Below are positions 10,901 to 25,900 of a stretch of DNA of 64,000 nucleotides, piece after piece (position 1 is the first letter of the stretch; every line of letters begins with the position of its first letter). The notes beneath the pieces were generated by a model. That model did not search any database. It saw nothing but the letters and a program-made list of their open reading frames with translations, and was not told the origin of the DNA. A program made the position numbers and the translations under genes. Source of the DNA: Tanytarsus gracilentus (lineage: Eukaryota; Arthropoda; Insecta; Diptera; Chironomidae); the NCBI GenBank assembly GCA_038502055.1, contig JAXRKN010000038.1:3968001-4032000 (forward strand), given 5' to 3'.

Positions 10901-13900
10901 ATTTAATTTTTTTCCCAATAGAGTTCGAGCGCTCCATAGAAATTGTGCTTGTATTGTGTAGATTTTGTTGTTCTACATGAAACAAATTTCGAATTAGCTA
11001 CACGATCTGAATAATAAAAAAGCTCTCGAGCGACTCGCTGTTCTTGAAAATGCCTTTTAAGGTGGAGACAAAATAATAAGAGTTTTAAATATTCTTTCAC
11101 TGCATTATGTGTCGTCAGGGGTTGAAACAGTTTTTATTTCAAAGAAATTAAAATAAAATATTTAAATATCGCACCTCTGGCACAAGGCGAGTGTTGAAAA
11201 TGTAAATAAGAATCTTTATTAGAGCTGAAGCGTCTTCATTCATTTATTCTTTTCATTATGAATGATAAGATAAAAGTCATGAAGATGTAACGTGAAAATA
11301 TTAATAAATCAAACATGTTGTTGCACTCCACTTATGGACACAGAGAAAAGACTCAGTATTTCAAAGATTCTTACTTTCCATATGTGGCACGTTTTGAGAA
11401 GTAAATAAAGAAAAATTTGAGATACGATGGAAGCGCATTGATTACAGGTTGCATGTGAGGTCTTCTTGTCGAGATCATAATCGATTTTCATAGAACATTA
11501 AAAGGCGGAGATTCAATTTATTTGCCTGCGAGACAATTACGGTAACGCACGATTTTCTTGCGTTCTGCAGATGCGCAACAACATTTTAATTCGACCTCGC
11601 TCATGAACCGTAAGCTTGTGAAAATTTCACATCGATTGTTCGCAAAAATAAATAAATAAAAAGTTTTCTTGTGAAAATTCTAGAATTTTTCTGCACATAA
11701 ATTTCAAGCGACCCCAACATTATCTTATCGATATTGCCCATCAAAGTTGAAATTAAATTTATGTCCATCAAAAAAATTTCTCACAACATTTCGTGCAAAT
11801 TTTTCATGTTTGTGTCTCTTTTAAATTCACGCAAGCAGATCAAATATATTTAATTTATGGAAATTTCTTTTTCTGTTGTATTTTTTTGGGGTTCGTTAGC
11901 TTTTCTAGCATTTAAATCTATTAAATTTTCTCTTCCTACACACTTTATCTCTCTTTCTTCTCTACCTGACTCTACTTTTTTGTCATTTTCCGTTCTTCAC
12001 AATTTATCACAAAGTGCAAAAAGGAAATTATCATAAATTGTCATCGTCTGTACTCTGTAGGCAGACAAAGTGCAGAAGTAATTTTTAAGTTATTAGAATA
12101 TTTTTTTTATTGCACACAAGAAATCTGAATTATGCACGTCTCATGATGTCATGCTTTGTGTGAGAGTGAAAAAAATAATAATGTCGAGCAAAGTCATTAA
12201 TGAACCGACAATGCACATAAAAATAATGTTGCATAATAGCTCTATGCACAGCGATCGCAAAGATTTATGTCAGCTGACATTTTTTTCTCGCTTTTTGTTT
12301 CTTACAGCATGCATAAGAATGCCTTCGTGACTTTGTATTTATTTTAGTACTTTTTTGTTGGATTTAAATTATTTTAAAAGGTTCTTAATTTTTTAAAATA
12401 TTATTTGTCAAACATATAAGATTTTAGACTATGCAAAAGATATTATTAAAACTTTTATACTTTAATAAAAATTTATAAAATTGATTTTTGTGCGCCTGAA
12501 AGTTATGCTTCGCTTCATTAGTTTTTGCTCCTTTAAGCTATGCAACTTTCCTATTGGAAATTACACTATTAATTTGTATGCCTGATTTTTGAGTCACTCA
12601 TTTCAATTTTATACCTCAATTAAATTCAAATTACTTGCAATAAAATCAACGGTTTTAATTTCTTCCTTTTTTTAAATATTCTGCGAAATGCCCACAAAAG
12701 GTCCATTAATTTGAATTTGTTAATTTTTTACCAGAAGATCGACCTTAAAAAAGAGTTAAGATTGATCTTCGCAAGCGTGAAGACGACGCCACGATTAAAA
12801 ATTATAAAGTCGGCGAATAGTGTAAACGGTCTATTGTCGGATTCATTCCATCAAATAATATTTTTTTTCAGATGGCATTGAAACTTTATGACTTCACTTA
12901 AGTGAACATATAAAGGCGATATTTTGAATAAAATCTTGAGAAGGAAATTGATGATGGAAAAGTTGAAAAGTGCAAAAAGCATTTCAATTAAAATTTTTTC
13001 GGTTGTTCCACATGAATGAAAATTAGCAAAATCGTGTTGAATTTCGTAATAACATCGGAGGGAGTTCAACGTTCATCAAATGCTGTGAGATGCGAGCAAT
13101 TAAAACTTACCTTTAAGGCACAGAATATGCACTCATTACCACTGCAACTGTGACTATTGAGTTGACGGAACGATCTTCGAAATGCATCCAAATGCCACAA
13201 GACCTAGAAAAGAAAAGAATTGTGTTAATTATGCAATTTTTATGTTGATTAGAGGAAATTAAGTTTGATTGAATGTAAATTGAGCTTTGCGGTGCAGAAC
13301 GTTAACCTCATCGTGTGGCTGCATAAGAATTAACATAAAGAACTGTAACACATTAATCACTCAGTAAGCGCATATTGTCTCAGTTCCAGATGATTTTTCA
13401 TTCAACTATATTTTAATCATTGTTTGCACAACTGCGCTACTTTTAAGAAGGTACATCATCATAATCATCTCCATAGAGCACTTTCGAGGAAGCCAAGATT
13501 GAGTTCATGCTTGTATGCGACAAAAATGTTCACACGATGCTGCCGCAGTTATTTTTTTTTGTGAAATTTACGCGAACATGTCTGAGAATCTCAACGTCGG
13601 TAATTGAGTGAAATTTTTCAGTAAATTACAATTTCGTGTTCGTCAAATTGAGATCGTCATAATCATGTCAGAATTTTCTATTTGTACGCACAAAATTTAA
13701 TTAAAAATCGAGATTTTTTTTCGACCACACATTGAATTTTGACTGTCAGTCTTGATTACTCTCTGACCATGCTGATGGTCACTTCGTGTCATAGACACAG
13801 ACCGTGTAATAAATTATGTCGAGCAGAGAACACTGACCCTGAGGCACAGCAGAGCGGGCATGTAATGATAGAGATTTTTTTTTATATTTTCTTGAGGTAA

Positions 13901-16900
13901 CAAAAGAAGGAGAAGAAAATTAATTAGATCGACCATAAAACAATTCCAAATTGCGCACCTAAATGTATTAAGAAGAAAATTTTACTCAATTGTTGCTTGC
14001 TATAAAAAAAATTATAGGAAAAAAGGTTGAGATGAAAATCGTGAGTTGAAGCTGAGGAGGAGTGAGTCATTCGTTGGGGATCGTTCTAAAATTACGACTG
14101 TTTTTTTATTAAATGAAAACTTATACAATTTATAAAAGCTATGAAATTATTTTTAATTAACTCATAATTTTTCACTAAATCATAAAAAACCTTTTTCTAA
14201 TTTTAATCTCCTATAAAATAATTAGAAACTTCCTTTATGAAATATTTCGTGATCACTCTTAAAAGAATCGAGTTAAAAGCGAGACATGCGAGCCAGCATG
14301 AAGATAGAATCATGTTGCGATGCCCTTAAAGAAACAAAAAAAAGTAAAACGCGCACAGAAAGAGAGATTTAAAAAGTAGAAGTTGTGCATAAGATTTTTT
14401 CCTCGTCTCTCTTTTATGCTGTGTTTCGTTAAACCGCGGCCATTTTGTAATTAAGACCCGAGAGAGATATCTTTGTATATATTTTATTTTTTTACTTTTT
14501 ATTGAACAAATATTTTCATTTATCCATGTTACATGATACATCATCTCTCACTCTCTCGCTGCCTTTCTTTTTCATCTCTCATGACATCATCTTCAAATTA
14601 TTTACTATGAAGAAATATTTTATGATTCATGCGGAGTACAGTTGGATGCTATAGTTCATGGCCCCATGCATTTCTAAATTTCAACATTGCCGCGCAACGA
14701 ATTTTAAACAAATATTTTACTTTTTATTTCACTTCCAAAAAAAAAAGTAGAGAGCCAAAACGAAAAGCCACTTACAACAGCGACAGTGGTTTGTCATTGT
14801 CTAATTTTATTTTTCCGCATGTGCATTATTCTTATTATCTCTCACCTAGCATCGCACAGCCAAAACAACATACGCATGCGGATGAAGAAATTTTCTATGT
14901 AATTTAACGGTTAATTTCTCTCTCTTTGTCGGAATTTTTAAAACATTTTTTTTCGCGACGTCGGTGAGTTTTTCTTCACCGCGCGAGAATGAGAACGAAA
15001 GGAAAAATTGCGATAATCTCTAGGTACATCTTCGTGTACGCACAACAGCTCATTTTACACCAATAATAAAGTTTTTTTTCTACCATTCATTCTTGGTTTG
15101 TGGATTATGTGATTAATTATCACAAACATGAGCGTGAATTTATGGGCGATTGAAATAAAATCTTCCTGGAGTTCTTGCTCGAGATGATTTATTAACGAGG
15201 AAGTTGATCAATTTTTTATAGGATTATTTAAATTGTAACGAAATAAATTGATTTAAAAATAAAACCGTTAAAATTTTAAATTTAATTAAATCACATTTCA
15301 AAACTTCTTTTGAGAGCTTGAGAGAGTTCACAGCGCCAAAAAGAAACTTTTTCACGAAACAAAAATGAAAAGAAGAAATCGTTAAACAACTAAAGATTTT
15401 TGAGAGTGTGGTGTGGAGGAAGAAGTGATGTCTGGTCGAGTGAGAGGAAGAAGAAACAGTTTGAAAAAAAAAGTCTAAAATTAGTCGCATCTCATTTCGC
15501 ATTCGCTTTTCCACACATCGTAAACACATTTTTCTTCTTACTTTTTAACAATGAACTTTAGGCCACAAGTTTTATTTAGAGGGGAATCGCATTTGCGGTA
15601 ATTCTCTCCCTCTGCGTTTTTGGAAACTCTTCTTCCGTTCACTTCGACAATGTCATGCAACGCACATACTGGCGAGATGAAGAAGAATGCGAAAAAAGAG
15701 AATTATCGGTCAGGTTAATGTTCAACTTCCGAAAGAGAAATAAATCAATGGAGTCTTAGAGGCAATGTGCAAGCATCTCTCTCGCGCCTTGTGTTGATCG
15801 AGCAAAAGAACGGAAAATCTAATTATTTCTCTTCTCAGAATCTCCATTTCAATTCCGCTTCTTTTTGTCTCGCGGAATAAATGAAAATCATGCCAGAGAG
15901 TCAGCAAACTGATGATGTTACGGGGCATGGGAATCTTTTGTTCTCTCTCATCATAGCACAAGTCAAGTTTTAGAATCAACCCAAAATAAGTTGGAGAGAA
16001 AAGTAATGGAATAAATCAGAATATATTTCAAAAGAAATTAGAGTCGAAAAAAATTTATATGAGTCGCCTTTTTTCTTTTAACTTTGCTGCTATTGTAGTC
16101 AAAGTCGGCAACGAACTCGAAAATTGCTCTAATTAGATGCAAACATACATACACTGTGATGATTGCGCAATCTTGACATCTGAATTGTGTGAAGATCTCT
16201 CGCTTCACGATCGAGCGTGCGGTTTCAGTTCTAACACAATTTTTTAAAAGTTTTTTTTTGATAGACAGGGAAGGTGGTGCGGACGACCTCCTGCCGTATA
16301 ATTTTTTTCATTTCTCGAGCTTTTTTTGTGAGAATATATTTTCGTTTAAGAACAATGATCCAGTTAATATCTTTTTTAGCTCTAGCCGGGAGAACCGTCA
16401 TAAAAGAGAGTCCAAAGAACTTGCAATTATAAAGAAAGACGTGAGACGATAATGAGTGGATTTAAGAGGTTTTAGGCGGCGATCATCGCCTCGTTAGCGT
16501 GCTTTATATAACAAACTCTTAGTCTATAATCAATTGACAATTGCACAATAGCTTTTTATAATGTCCCGCTTTGTACCCAATTAATTTTCACTCTCATTTC
16601 GAAAGGTTCATTGGACCTTAAAAGAGATGCAATTAATTCGGAGGTGCTAATTAAAAAGAGTTAAGGGGGAAATTAAATTTTTCGTGACTATAAAAGAGTT
16701 TTTTTTGGGAGTGTTTATTGCATAGAAAATTTTGATTTTTAATTTTGTCCTTGACTTGATTTTATTTTTTAGGAGTTTAGTTTTTTAGTAGAAAATTAAA
16801 TAAGCTCTTTTAAGGCTAATTTTTTATTTAACCTTCTTGCAAATTGCAGACCTAAAAAATGTCTCATTGAAAGTGGACCGTTAAAAATTTCACACATTAT

Positions 16901-19900
16901 CATCTGTCCACTAGTCATTATTCAATTTTTTTTCTCTTCCTCAACTGTTTTTTCAATAATCACAATGAATTATCGATTAGTCGCATGACATTTTTATTTA
17001 AATTTTCCTCGGCTCGTTTATGCAGAGAACAGCGCGAGAGAAAAGTAAATTGGAAGAGATTACGAGATCATTGGGTTCACAATAAACGAATTTTAAACTT
17101 TTTTCTGTTACTTCTTTCTCCTCTTTCACTCTCCATAATAGCATTTATGTGTGCTTTATGACGCAAAAGTGAGAAAGAGAGTAATGTAAGGCAATTGTTA
17201 GTCACACTTATATTATATTTTTTGTTTCAATTTAACCGCAGAGTGTGTTAATCCATAAATGAGGTGGTGAATAAAGAGTTTATGAGATTATCATTAATTG
17301 TTTATTAATTGCATTTCGCATAGGCGCCGGTTATTGTTTTTAAATGGGCACTCAATGATGCCGGCAAACATACATGTGATGTGTTTAATGAGCCGGCTAA
17401 TTATTGCTCTTTCTCGCATTATTGAAAAAAGGGGTTGTAAAATAGTTTGAAGTAATTTCCCATGATCTAACTTCCTCTGAGGGTGACCAGGTATTTTTAT
17501 CAAAGAATAATCAAGAAAATAAATTTATAGTTCTGATTTCTTTAAACAAAAGACCGCAAAGCTTTTCACAGATTCTCAGCCTAAATATTTTTTTGATGAA
17601 CCTTCATAATGACGACACATACCTTGCATGTTTGAAAAAAAGCACCAACATTATCCTTCGTTGGGCTACTTTTCTGTTTCTTGTCCATATACATTGTTGC
17701 CGTGTGTATCGCTTCCGGGCTTAATCCTTTTATGTATTTAATTTTATTTTCTCGGTAATTTTCTTACGAGAAATTCCACATAATTTCACAGTTTCATTTA
17801 ACACACACGTGAGAGAATTTATTTCGACTTTTCCTCCTCAAAAAATGTGATAATGATCAAAATTGTACACTTGATGAATTCTTGGGTTGCACCCTCAAAT
17901 TTTTTTTATGATCCTATGATATTTCTTTTGTTACACAAATACCAATACTGTTTTTCGATAGACCCATGCGCACCTGCGTTACTTCTTCTCGAATTCAAAC
18001 ATTAAAAAGATGATTCACTCGAAATTATTCGTGTGAGGGGTTGCTATTAAACCGTGTCTTCTTCTTATTTTCCCTTTTTCTTTCCTTCTGTTATATTTTA
18101 ACACTCACACAGTCGTAACATCAAATGCATTGAAACGTGCACTTGTCCAAATTTCTCTACTTTATTTCTTGTTGTTTATTTCCATAAAATAAATTTACTC
18201 AAGTCAGTAGTGAGAAGAAGAGACATCCACATGCTTTTGTAAACGAACGGATGTGAGGTCATGCGTTGATGATGATTATGAGCATAACAAAAAAATATTC
18301 TATGCACTGACTTCCAAGACAATGTCTCAAGTTCACAAGTGGACGAATTTTAAATGACTCTTTTTAGTGGAACACACATTCACTTCATGAGATTCGAGAT
18401 GAACGTCAAAAAGCTCTCATAAGCTTGAGCTTTTTCTTTCTCTTTTTTAACGAGCTTGTTCTCACTCAAAATATTGCTCTATGCGCTTTTGCATGTGATT
18501 TATAATTGCCGATTTTAGTTGCATGCGTTGCGCCAAAATTTTCGAAAATTGCACAAAACTTTTCATTAAACATTAAATTTTAATATTTTGTAACTTTTAT
18601 TGCGAACTTTTCATTCAGATTTCCACAATTTTCACTCGAAAAAACTTTATAAAGTTAATCCACTCTCTTGCTGCCATTTACTTAATCTTGATCGAGTGTG
18701 TATGATCAAAGCGAGCGGGGAAACACGTCTTGCTTTAACGTCGTTCGTTTTAAGACTGAATGCCGAAGTCGAATGGAAATATAGCCGAAGAAAACACGAA
18801 GGTGAACAAATCTTCATACAACAACCGTGTGTTGGAGCGAGAGGCAAATATGAATGTTGAGTTGCTATAAAGGTGAAATTGAGTAGAATAGCCAGCCATT
18901 TTGTGGATATTCAGCTACTTCGGCTCGTTTGACTTCGTTAAGAAAAAAGCACAAAGTGAAATACAGAAAAAAGGGTCACGATACATGCGAGCTCCGATGC
19001 CAGCACAGCGAAAGAGAGTTTCTTATTTCTTTCGCTCCTCAACTCGCTACGATGTTGAACCAAACGATCAAATAAATTCAAAATCTTGTCTTTTTTTCCT
19101 CGTCGACGAGCGCGCGAGATATTTGAGATATCTTATTAGACGCAAACAACTTTGGTCAGCATTATTGACTCTGCATGTAGTTGTGTCTTTTACTCTTTGA
19201 AATGGTTTTCTACTTATAGTTGCTGTGCTGCATCAGCATATATGGTCAGCATATATTATTATGAACAATATAAATAGATTTTTAAATGCCGCAGTTTGAA
19301 TGGATTTAAAAAAATTAACGGAAATATTTTAAAAAACTATTTTTTAGATTTCATAAAATTTAGAAATTCAAAATATTTAAAAAAATTTAAAAAATGACAT
19401 TTTTAACATCAATCGATATCCCACTGAGTAAATTGTAATTTTAGAGACTGACACGACTTGACGCTTATTTCTTTAAATCTATCGAAAGAGCTTGTTGTAT
19501 GTAGAAATGATTGTTCAATCGAATCGACAATGTACGATCGAGTGAAAAGGTATTTTTTTGACCAAGGGGCAAATTTTTGTGTTTGCTCTACTCCAAACGC
19601 TGTTATGTGTCGTTGTTAAAAAATTGACAATAGTGCCATAAAATATTATGAGGCATTATTTAAATCAAACACACACTCGCATCAGCATCCAGCAACTTAA
19701 GTCAGTAATTTCGAGGTCATCTCGAGGATTATGGAGTGTATTTTTCTTAGATTTGATCACTCGCTGCTTTAGCTGATCATTTACGAGCATGAAGGAATTT
19801 AAAGAGCGTTAATTTGCGCACAAAAATTATCTTACGATGAAAATTGCGCGCAAACTTCACTCCAAAATAAAATTGAAGAGAAAAACAAATTTCAATCGTC

Positions 19901-22900
19901 TTCTTTCTCTTACACCCGTCACAATCTCTTCTTTTATTTTTATTTTTATCGAGCTTGTGCCCGCGAAATTGTAAAATTTCTATATGTTTGGCGTACAAGA
20001 AGAAATTGAGTAAGGAAGAAAAAGAATTCAAAATACACGTTTTGTGTATATATTTTTTTATACACACACCGAAGACCAACAACAACATTAATTTTCTTTT
20101 ATATATTATTTTCGAAAAGGCAATAAAACCTCGCGTTAGTGCTTCGGAGAGAAGTATGGATATAGAGAGGCAAGCGAGAGAAGAAAAAAACCGGTTCTCG
20201 CGCCATATTCCAAGCAAGAGTCAATCTCTGTTTCACAATTTATCTCCACGACTGTATGTTGTGCGCGCGAGATGAAGAAAAGAGCTCGAAACAGGCTTGA
20301 AAGTGGAGATTAAGAGAATTTTATTGAAACAGACCCGCGAATGAGCAAGAAAAAAGCTCGCGAAGAAAAAGCTTTGATTTTTTTATGAAAGCATTGAAGC
20401 ACTCTAAAATATTTTACAACTAAATCCCTTCATTTGTGAGCTCGTAAATTTTTTTATCAGCAATCAATTTCAGTATCATGCATGCATTTTTGACTAACAC
20501 TCAATTTTTTTTATCTTCATAAATTCCAATCATAAAATAAAAGATTAGCATAAAAAATTTCATCGTCGACAGTATTTTTTATGCTGAATAATTTTGATAA
20601 AAAATGATAATGAGAGTGTGTGTGAGGAAGAAACTTGATTGGGGTCAGCACACGGAGAGAGAGAGAGGAGAAATTTTTTTCTGATTGCGACGTGCGACTA
20701 ATTTAAATTTTTTTTTGGTACATCGCATGTGCGAAGAGATCCTCGCAGCAGACAAAAATATTTATGATATCTTATAAAATTGCTCAGCATGGAATTGCCA
20801 AACGAAAATTTATTGCCGAACAAAATAAAAATTGAATTTTATGCTTGCATTTTAATGTCTTTATATTGCCATTAGTGCAGATTACAGGGAAAAATCCTCC
20901 CAACATGTGTGTGAGAGAGTTTTCGACTTAAGTCGGTAGTCAAAACAGCGTGGAGGTGCATGGGAAAGTTTTGAAAATGCACCGACTTTTTTTCCCATCA
21001 ATTATATTTTAAGGGAAATCATAAACAAAAATTTGTCTGCATGCATCATAAAATTCCATAAAAATTGAGATTACTCAACCTTTCGTTTTCAATGCCATCC
21101 AAATCCCATCTGATCTATTGTCTACCCACGTCCTTTCTATTCTTTTCTCTCCTTTTATGATCGGCACAAAATCCATCAGGTAAATGTCGTTCCGCATTGT
21201 GACCGTTGCGGAACATTTTTCTACCTGCTGCTCACGAAAAAAAACCCTCAAGTTCGTCCTTAAATCTTCTCACTGTCATCACAGAGAGAAATAAAAAATA
21301 AAATATTGTGCACATGCGGGTTCAACTTCTAGATCGTCATCGAAAAGGAATTTGAGAAATTTTTGTTACTCTTCCGAATTTACACGCTCAATTTTAGAAC
21401 AATTTCATTCAAGTTTTGTGATAATTGGTTGCACATTCATAAAAAACTTTCACTATATGTGCAACACTGCCCAACTCATTTATCAGATTGTAATCAAGTC
21501 TTTTTTTGAGAGAGAAAATTGTGTTACGAAACCTTCCCATTTTTATTTTTTCTCTGAACTTTATCTTGACCCGACAAATTTTATATGAAACGAATCGTTG
21601 GACAAAAAATTAAATTTTTTTTTCAATAAATTTCATTCACGTATAATTTTCTTTATGAGGTGTAAAAGATGATTTTTATTAATAGAAAGTACAGAAGTCA
21701 TTATTTACTGCAATTTCACATGCATGCATCACTCAAACCTTATAATTTGTTTCTCTCATGGACAGAGAGAAAAAAAATTATCTTTAAAAATTTATTTTCT
21801 TTAAAAAATTCAAATTTAAATCGATTTTTTAATGTCCATGCTTGGTAATTTAATTTATCAGCAAAGGTTGTAAATCGAAAGTAAAAGAGAATCGGATTTA
21901 CATACGATGCAATTTCCATCGGACGTTGTAAAAAGACAATTGACCATGCAACGATCTTCAACTGATAGTCTTATGACAAAATACCTCAGAGGATGTTATC
22001 AAACGGAAGAGCAGAAGTGGAAGGAAATTGAGAGACAAAGGCAACAATTGTGCATGTAAAATTGCACTCTTATCAGCCTTAACAACATTATTCGACATGT
22101 CAATGACTCTAAACGGAAATCGATCAATTATTACATCGACAACGCGTCTTGGAAGTAGCGAACATAATGAGACACATCTCGACAAGATTATCCGTCATAA
22201 AAACCGCACACGCATTTGCTTCTAATTTAGGAATTTTTCACTCCAACCAACGCACAATGCGAGCATCCGATTACCAGCTCCAATTCCCAAAATAAATTAA
22301 ATCATTTTATTCCTTCTCGTTTTTCAATCAAGGGATGGACACTTGGATTTTTAATTACTTTTTTAACATAAAACTTTAGGAAATTAATTAAGTTTGAAAT
22401 TTTGATCGAAAAGAGATTAAAAGAATCGAAAACTCTCTTTCTCTCTCTCGTAGTCATATCTTGATAAATGTGATCGAGTGTTCCAAATATGGAGATATTA
22501 ATACTACTCCACTTATTATTATATTATTCTTATGGGACGATATGACGACGATCATCGTGTATGGACCACGAAATAAAAGATTATCGCTTTCATGAAGCAA
22601 TATCATCAATCTTATTTTCATGTTTTTCTTTCGTTTGCCTGCATCTTCTAGTTCTATGCAACTCGATTTTTATAATTAATCCGTTATAAATTATTCATTT
22701 TATGATCGCCATCGCATGCACTCATTGAAATAATAATGGCGACGACTGGAAGCGATAGAAGATTGGAACTTCTGGACTTTCAGAATGCCTCGCCGATTCT
22801 TATGGACAAACACACCATCGTTAGCATCGTATGATTAATGTTCTGTCTTTATTTCCCTCTGCATAAAGATAAATTGTAATTTTTTAGTTGTTGATGTTGT

Positions 22901-25900
22901 TATTACTGGAATCTCCGCCTTCTTTGTTTATCGCCGATAGTTTTTTGTAATTAGAATTTTTTTTAAAAACGAGAAAGAAAAGATTTAAAAAATTTGGCAG
23001 ACGTTGAAGTCGACTAAAAATTTTATGAAGAATTTTTTGGTGGGAACTTTTAACTTCGATCGATTTAAATCTCTGGAATTTCCAAGCCGTCAAAAAAAGA
23101 ATAAAATTTCATTGCGCTTTCAAATCGAATTATCAACAACGTCGTGCGTCTCCGTTATGTTGTACACAAGTGAAGAATCTGATGGAGAGGCTTTTAAATT
23201 ATGCGCTTTCAAGAACGAGATTTCTCCCTCTTATAATTTCCAACTTAACATTGCAATGATGATCATACACAAGAAATGAAAATTGAAGTTTGAATTGCAC
23301 ATGAATATTCATTACACTTAGGAGTGGACATACGAACACATAACACGATAATAACAATGGAGTTGTTGAAATTGAAATAAATAATTTCAGATTTACACAC
23401 GAGAGAAAAGCGTCGTGATTTATATCTTGGCAAGGCCAAAAGATCACAAAAGCAAGACTTGAAAAAGTTGAGATGAAAAGTTTTTTTAAAATCTCTTTCG
23501 AAAGCGAGATGGAAAAAAATTAATTGAATTTCCATTTTTATGGAAATTTTAGTCAAATTTCTCATCTGCCATAGATTTTTACAGGAGACACCGCGTGTGC
23601 CGGTATTTGGGCAGCTGGTAGGGTCATCGTCGATTATGAATATTTTAAATTTTTATAAAGAGGAAATGTGAAACCTCAAGTGACCATCGAGCAAAAGGAA
23701 AATTTTTCTTCATTCGTGTTGGCTTGACAAATGTTTGTATGTCCATAAAATGTTCGGTGCGCACAAACAAATCATGGGCAGTTGGGTGTTGTAAGTTTAA
23801 AAAATTAACATCTGAAGATCAAATTTTAGCGCTCAATATGCAGGAAATGAGAAATGAATATTTTAAATGCGAGATCAAAGATTAATTATAGTTTTGATGA
23901 CAGTTTCAAGGAATTCCTCGAGTTCACTCTAATTTGTCATCAAATTATTGAAATTTAATCTCCAAATATTATTTTTTAACTATTTACATTCCTCATCATC
24001 TAAAATGCTACAGCTGAGATTATTTGACGAACAAAAAGCTTCATTCAGCTACCGAATGGATCATAAAAAAAGAGAAGCAAACAAAACAAACCGTAAATTA
24101 TTAAATGGATCTTTTAAAAACTCTTTAAAATCCTCAGCAATAATCTTTTCGTCATCTCATCCGAAAAAACTAATTTTTTTTTCGTCGGCTGCAAATTCAA
24201 GGTTAAGAACTTTAAGCTCAAAATGTTGAATTTTTAATGATGGATTGTCCATCAACTCTTTTGTCACGGACAACTCAGGACTTGTATGCAGGAGGGAAAG
24301 ATAGATCATAAATTTATGAACGTGATCCTTTAAAAATAACACAAATAAATAAGAAGAAAAAGGTGGAGAGGAAAAAATTAGGGAGAATCCGATTATCAGG
24401 CTTTATATTTGTGTCTCTCTGCTTCATCATATATTTTTTTTTATTATAATGTGCCTCGAGAAGCGAGAAAAAATCTCTTAAGAATGTGTTGAGATTGATG
24501 AAGCATAAAAATTTCATTTAAATATCATTGCGTCATGATTTAAGCTCAACATTTTTTGACTTAATAGCCAGAGACGAAGGTGAAAGAGAAGAAATTTGAG
24601 ATGAAATTATCATCGTTGTTTGTTTAGATCAATTAAGCAGTGACAAAGGAAGAATTCTTGGCATGTACATCGGGATTTGATTTTTAAAACAAGTTTAATA
24701 AATGTGATGTTAATAATTTTAATTGCGATCAAGTCATGATGCTGCTCTGGTTATTGCACGGAACAACTTTAGCACTCGCCACGATGCAGCCTCGTTGAGT
24801 TGATAAAATCTTAATTTATTTTACGGTCTGAGTGTGAGGATGAAGAGTAAGAAAAAATTGTGAGCTGCTCGAAATTGCTTTTTTGTTTGTTTACACGAAA
24901 ATTTAATTTTCATCATTTCTTTGTGAGATTAAATCTCAACTTAAACGCTCGCTTTTGTTCACTTTCTGCTACTTCTTATTATTCTTCAATAAAAATTTTG
25001 TGGCTTACGTTTTTTTTCATTCTCTTGTTGACAATTAAAGCGATCGGAAAAGAACAAGAATAATTTTTTTTCTTATTGTTGTGCGTTTGCAGCCATTTAC
25101 GATATCTTTTCTTCTCCTCTCGTTGTTCGTCGACTTTTTTTGCCGCTCTTTTACAAGACACGAGCTAAAACTTATTATGAGCGTAAATTCTTCTTCTGGT
25201 TCTTTTTTACAGATTCTCCCTTATTGCTTTTCAACTCATCGTATAAGTCAATCTTTTTACAGAACATATTGATGATGCTCCTCTTTATTGAACAATGTTT
25301 GGACGCTTAGAAAATGAAAAATGAATTTCCATTGTCATGTCCACGCTCGATTGTTAGGCTTTGACTTGTAAATTAGCTTTGTTAGTGAGCTGACTCTAGA
25401 AAAAAACTCACCTCATGATCATTTCGAGTGAGTGATGTGGAAATTGAAAAATTACACAAAAAAAAATTATTTTGGTGATTAAAATTTGGGATTCGAAAAA
25501 AAAGGGATACGAAAGAATTTTTATTTTCTCCTTGGCAGAATGATTGAAAGGAATTTCTCTAATCTAATTAGATACAAAAGATTGATGCCGCAGTTGCCTT
25601 CATGTCTATTCGGTTTCACCCTTTTGAAGAAATGTGATTGATATGTTTGAATAATAAATTTGTGAGATTAAGGAACTTTTGAAATTCGAAAAAAAAATAA
25701 AAAATTCCATTTCACGCCCCAAAGGAGTTAAAAATTTCGTAAATGTGCGTTAATTTATATAAAAGCTTTCATCAAAAATTTATGAAAAGTGACATGTGAA
25801 GGTAAATGAAGTAAAATGGAGCAAAAAAATATCTAAATTAAACTCGAAAGTGTGCTTGGTCATAAGAGCAATGAAGTGATCATGAATGGAGCTCAAAACT

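Noticed and set aside
19777..20275. Opposing frames of 146 (minus) and 106 (plus) codons in the big echinus intron
   Set aside because: Both are Lys/Phe/Leu-rich translations of AT-rich sequence, without motifs, and they overlap each other antisense.
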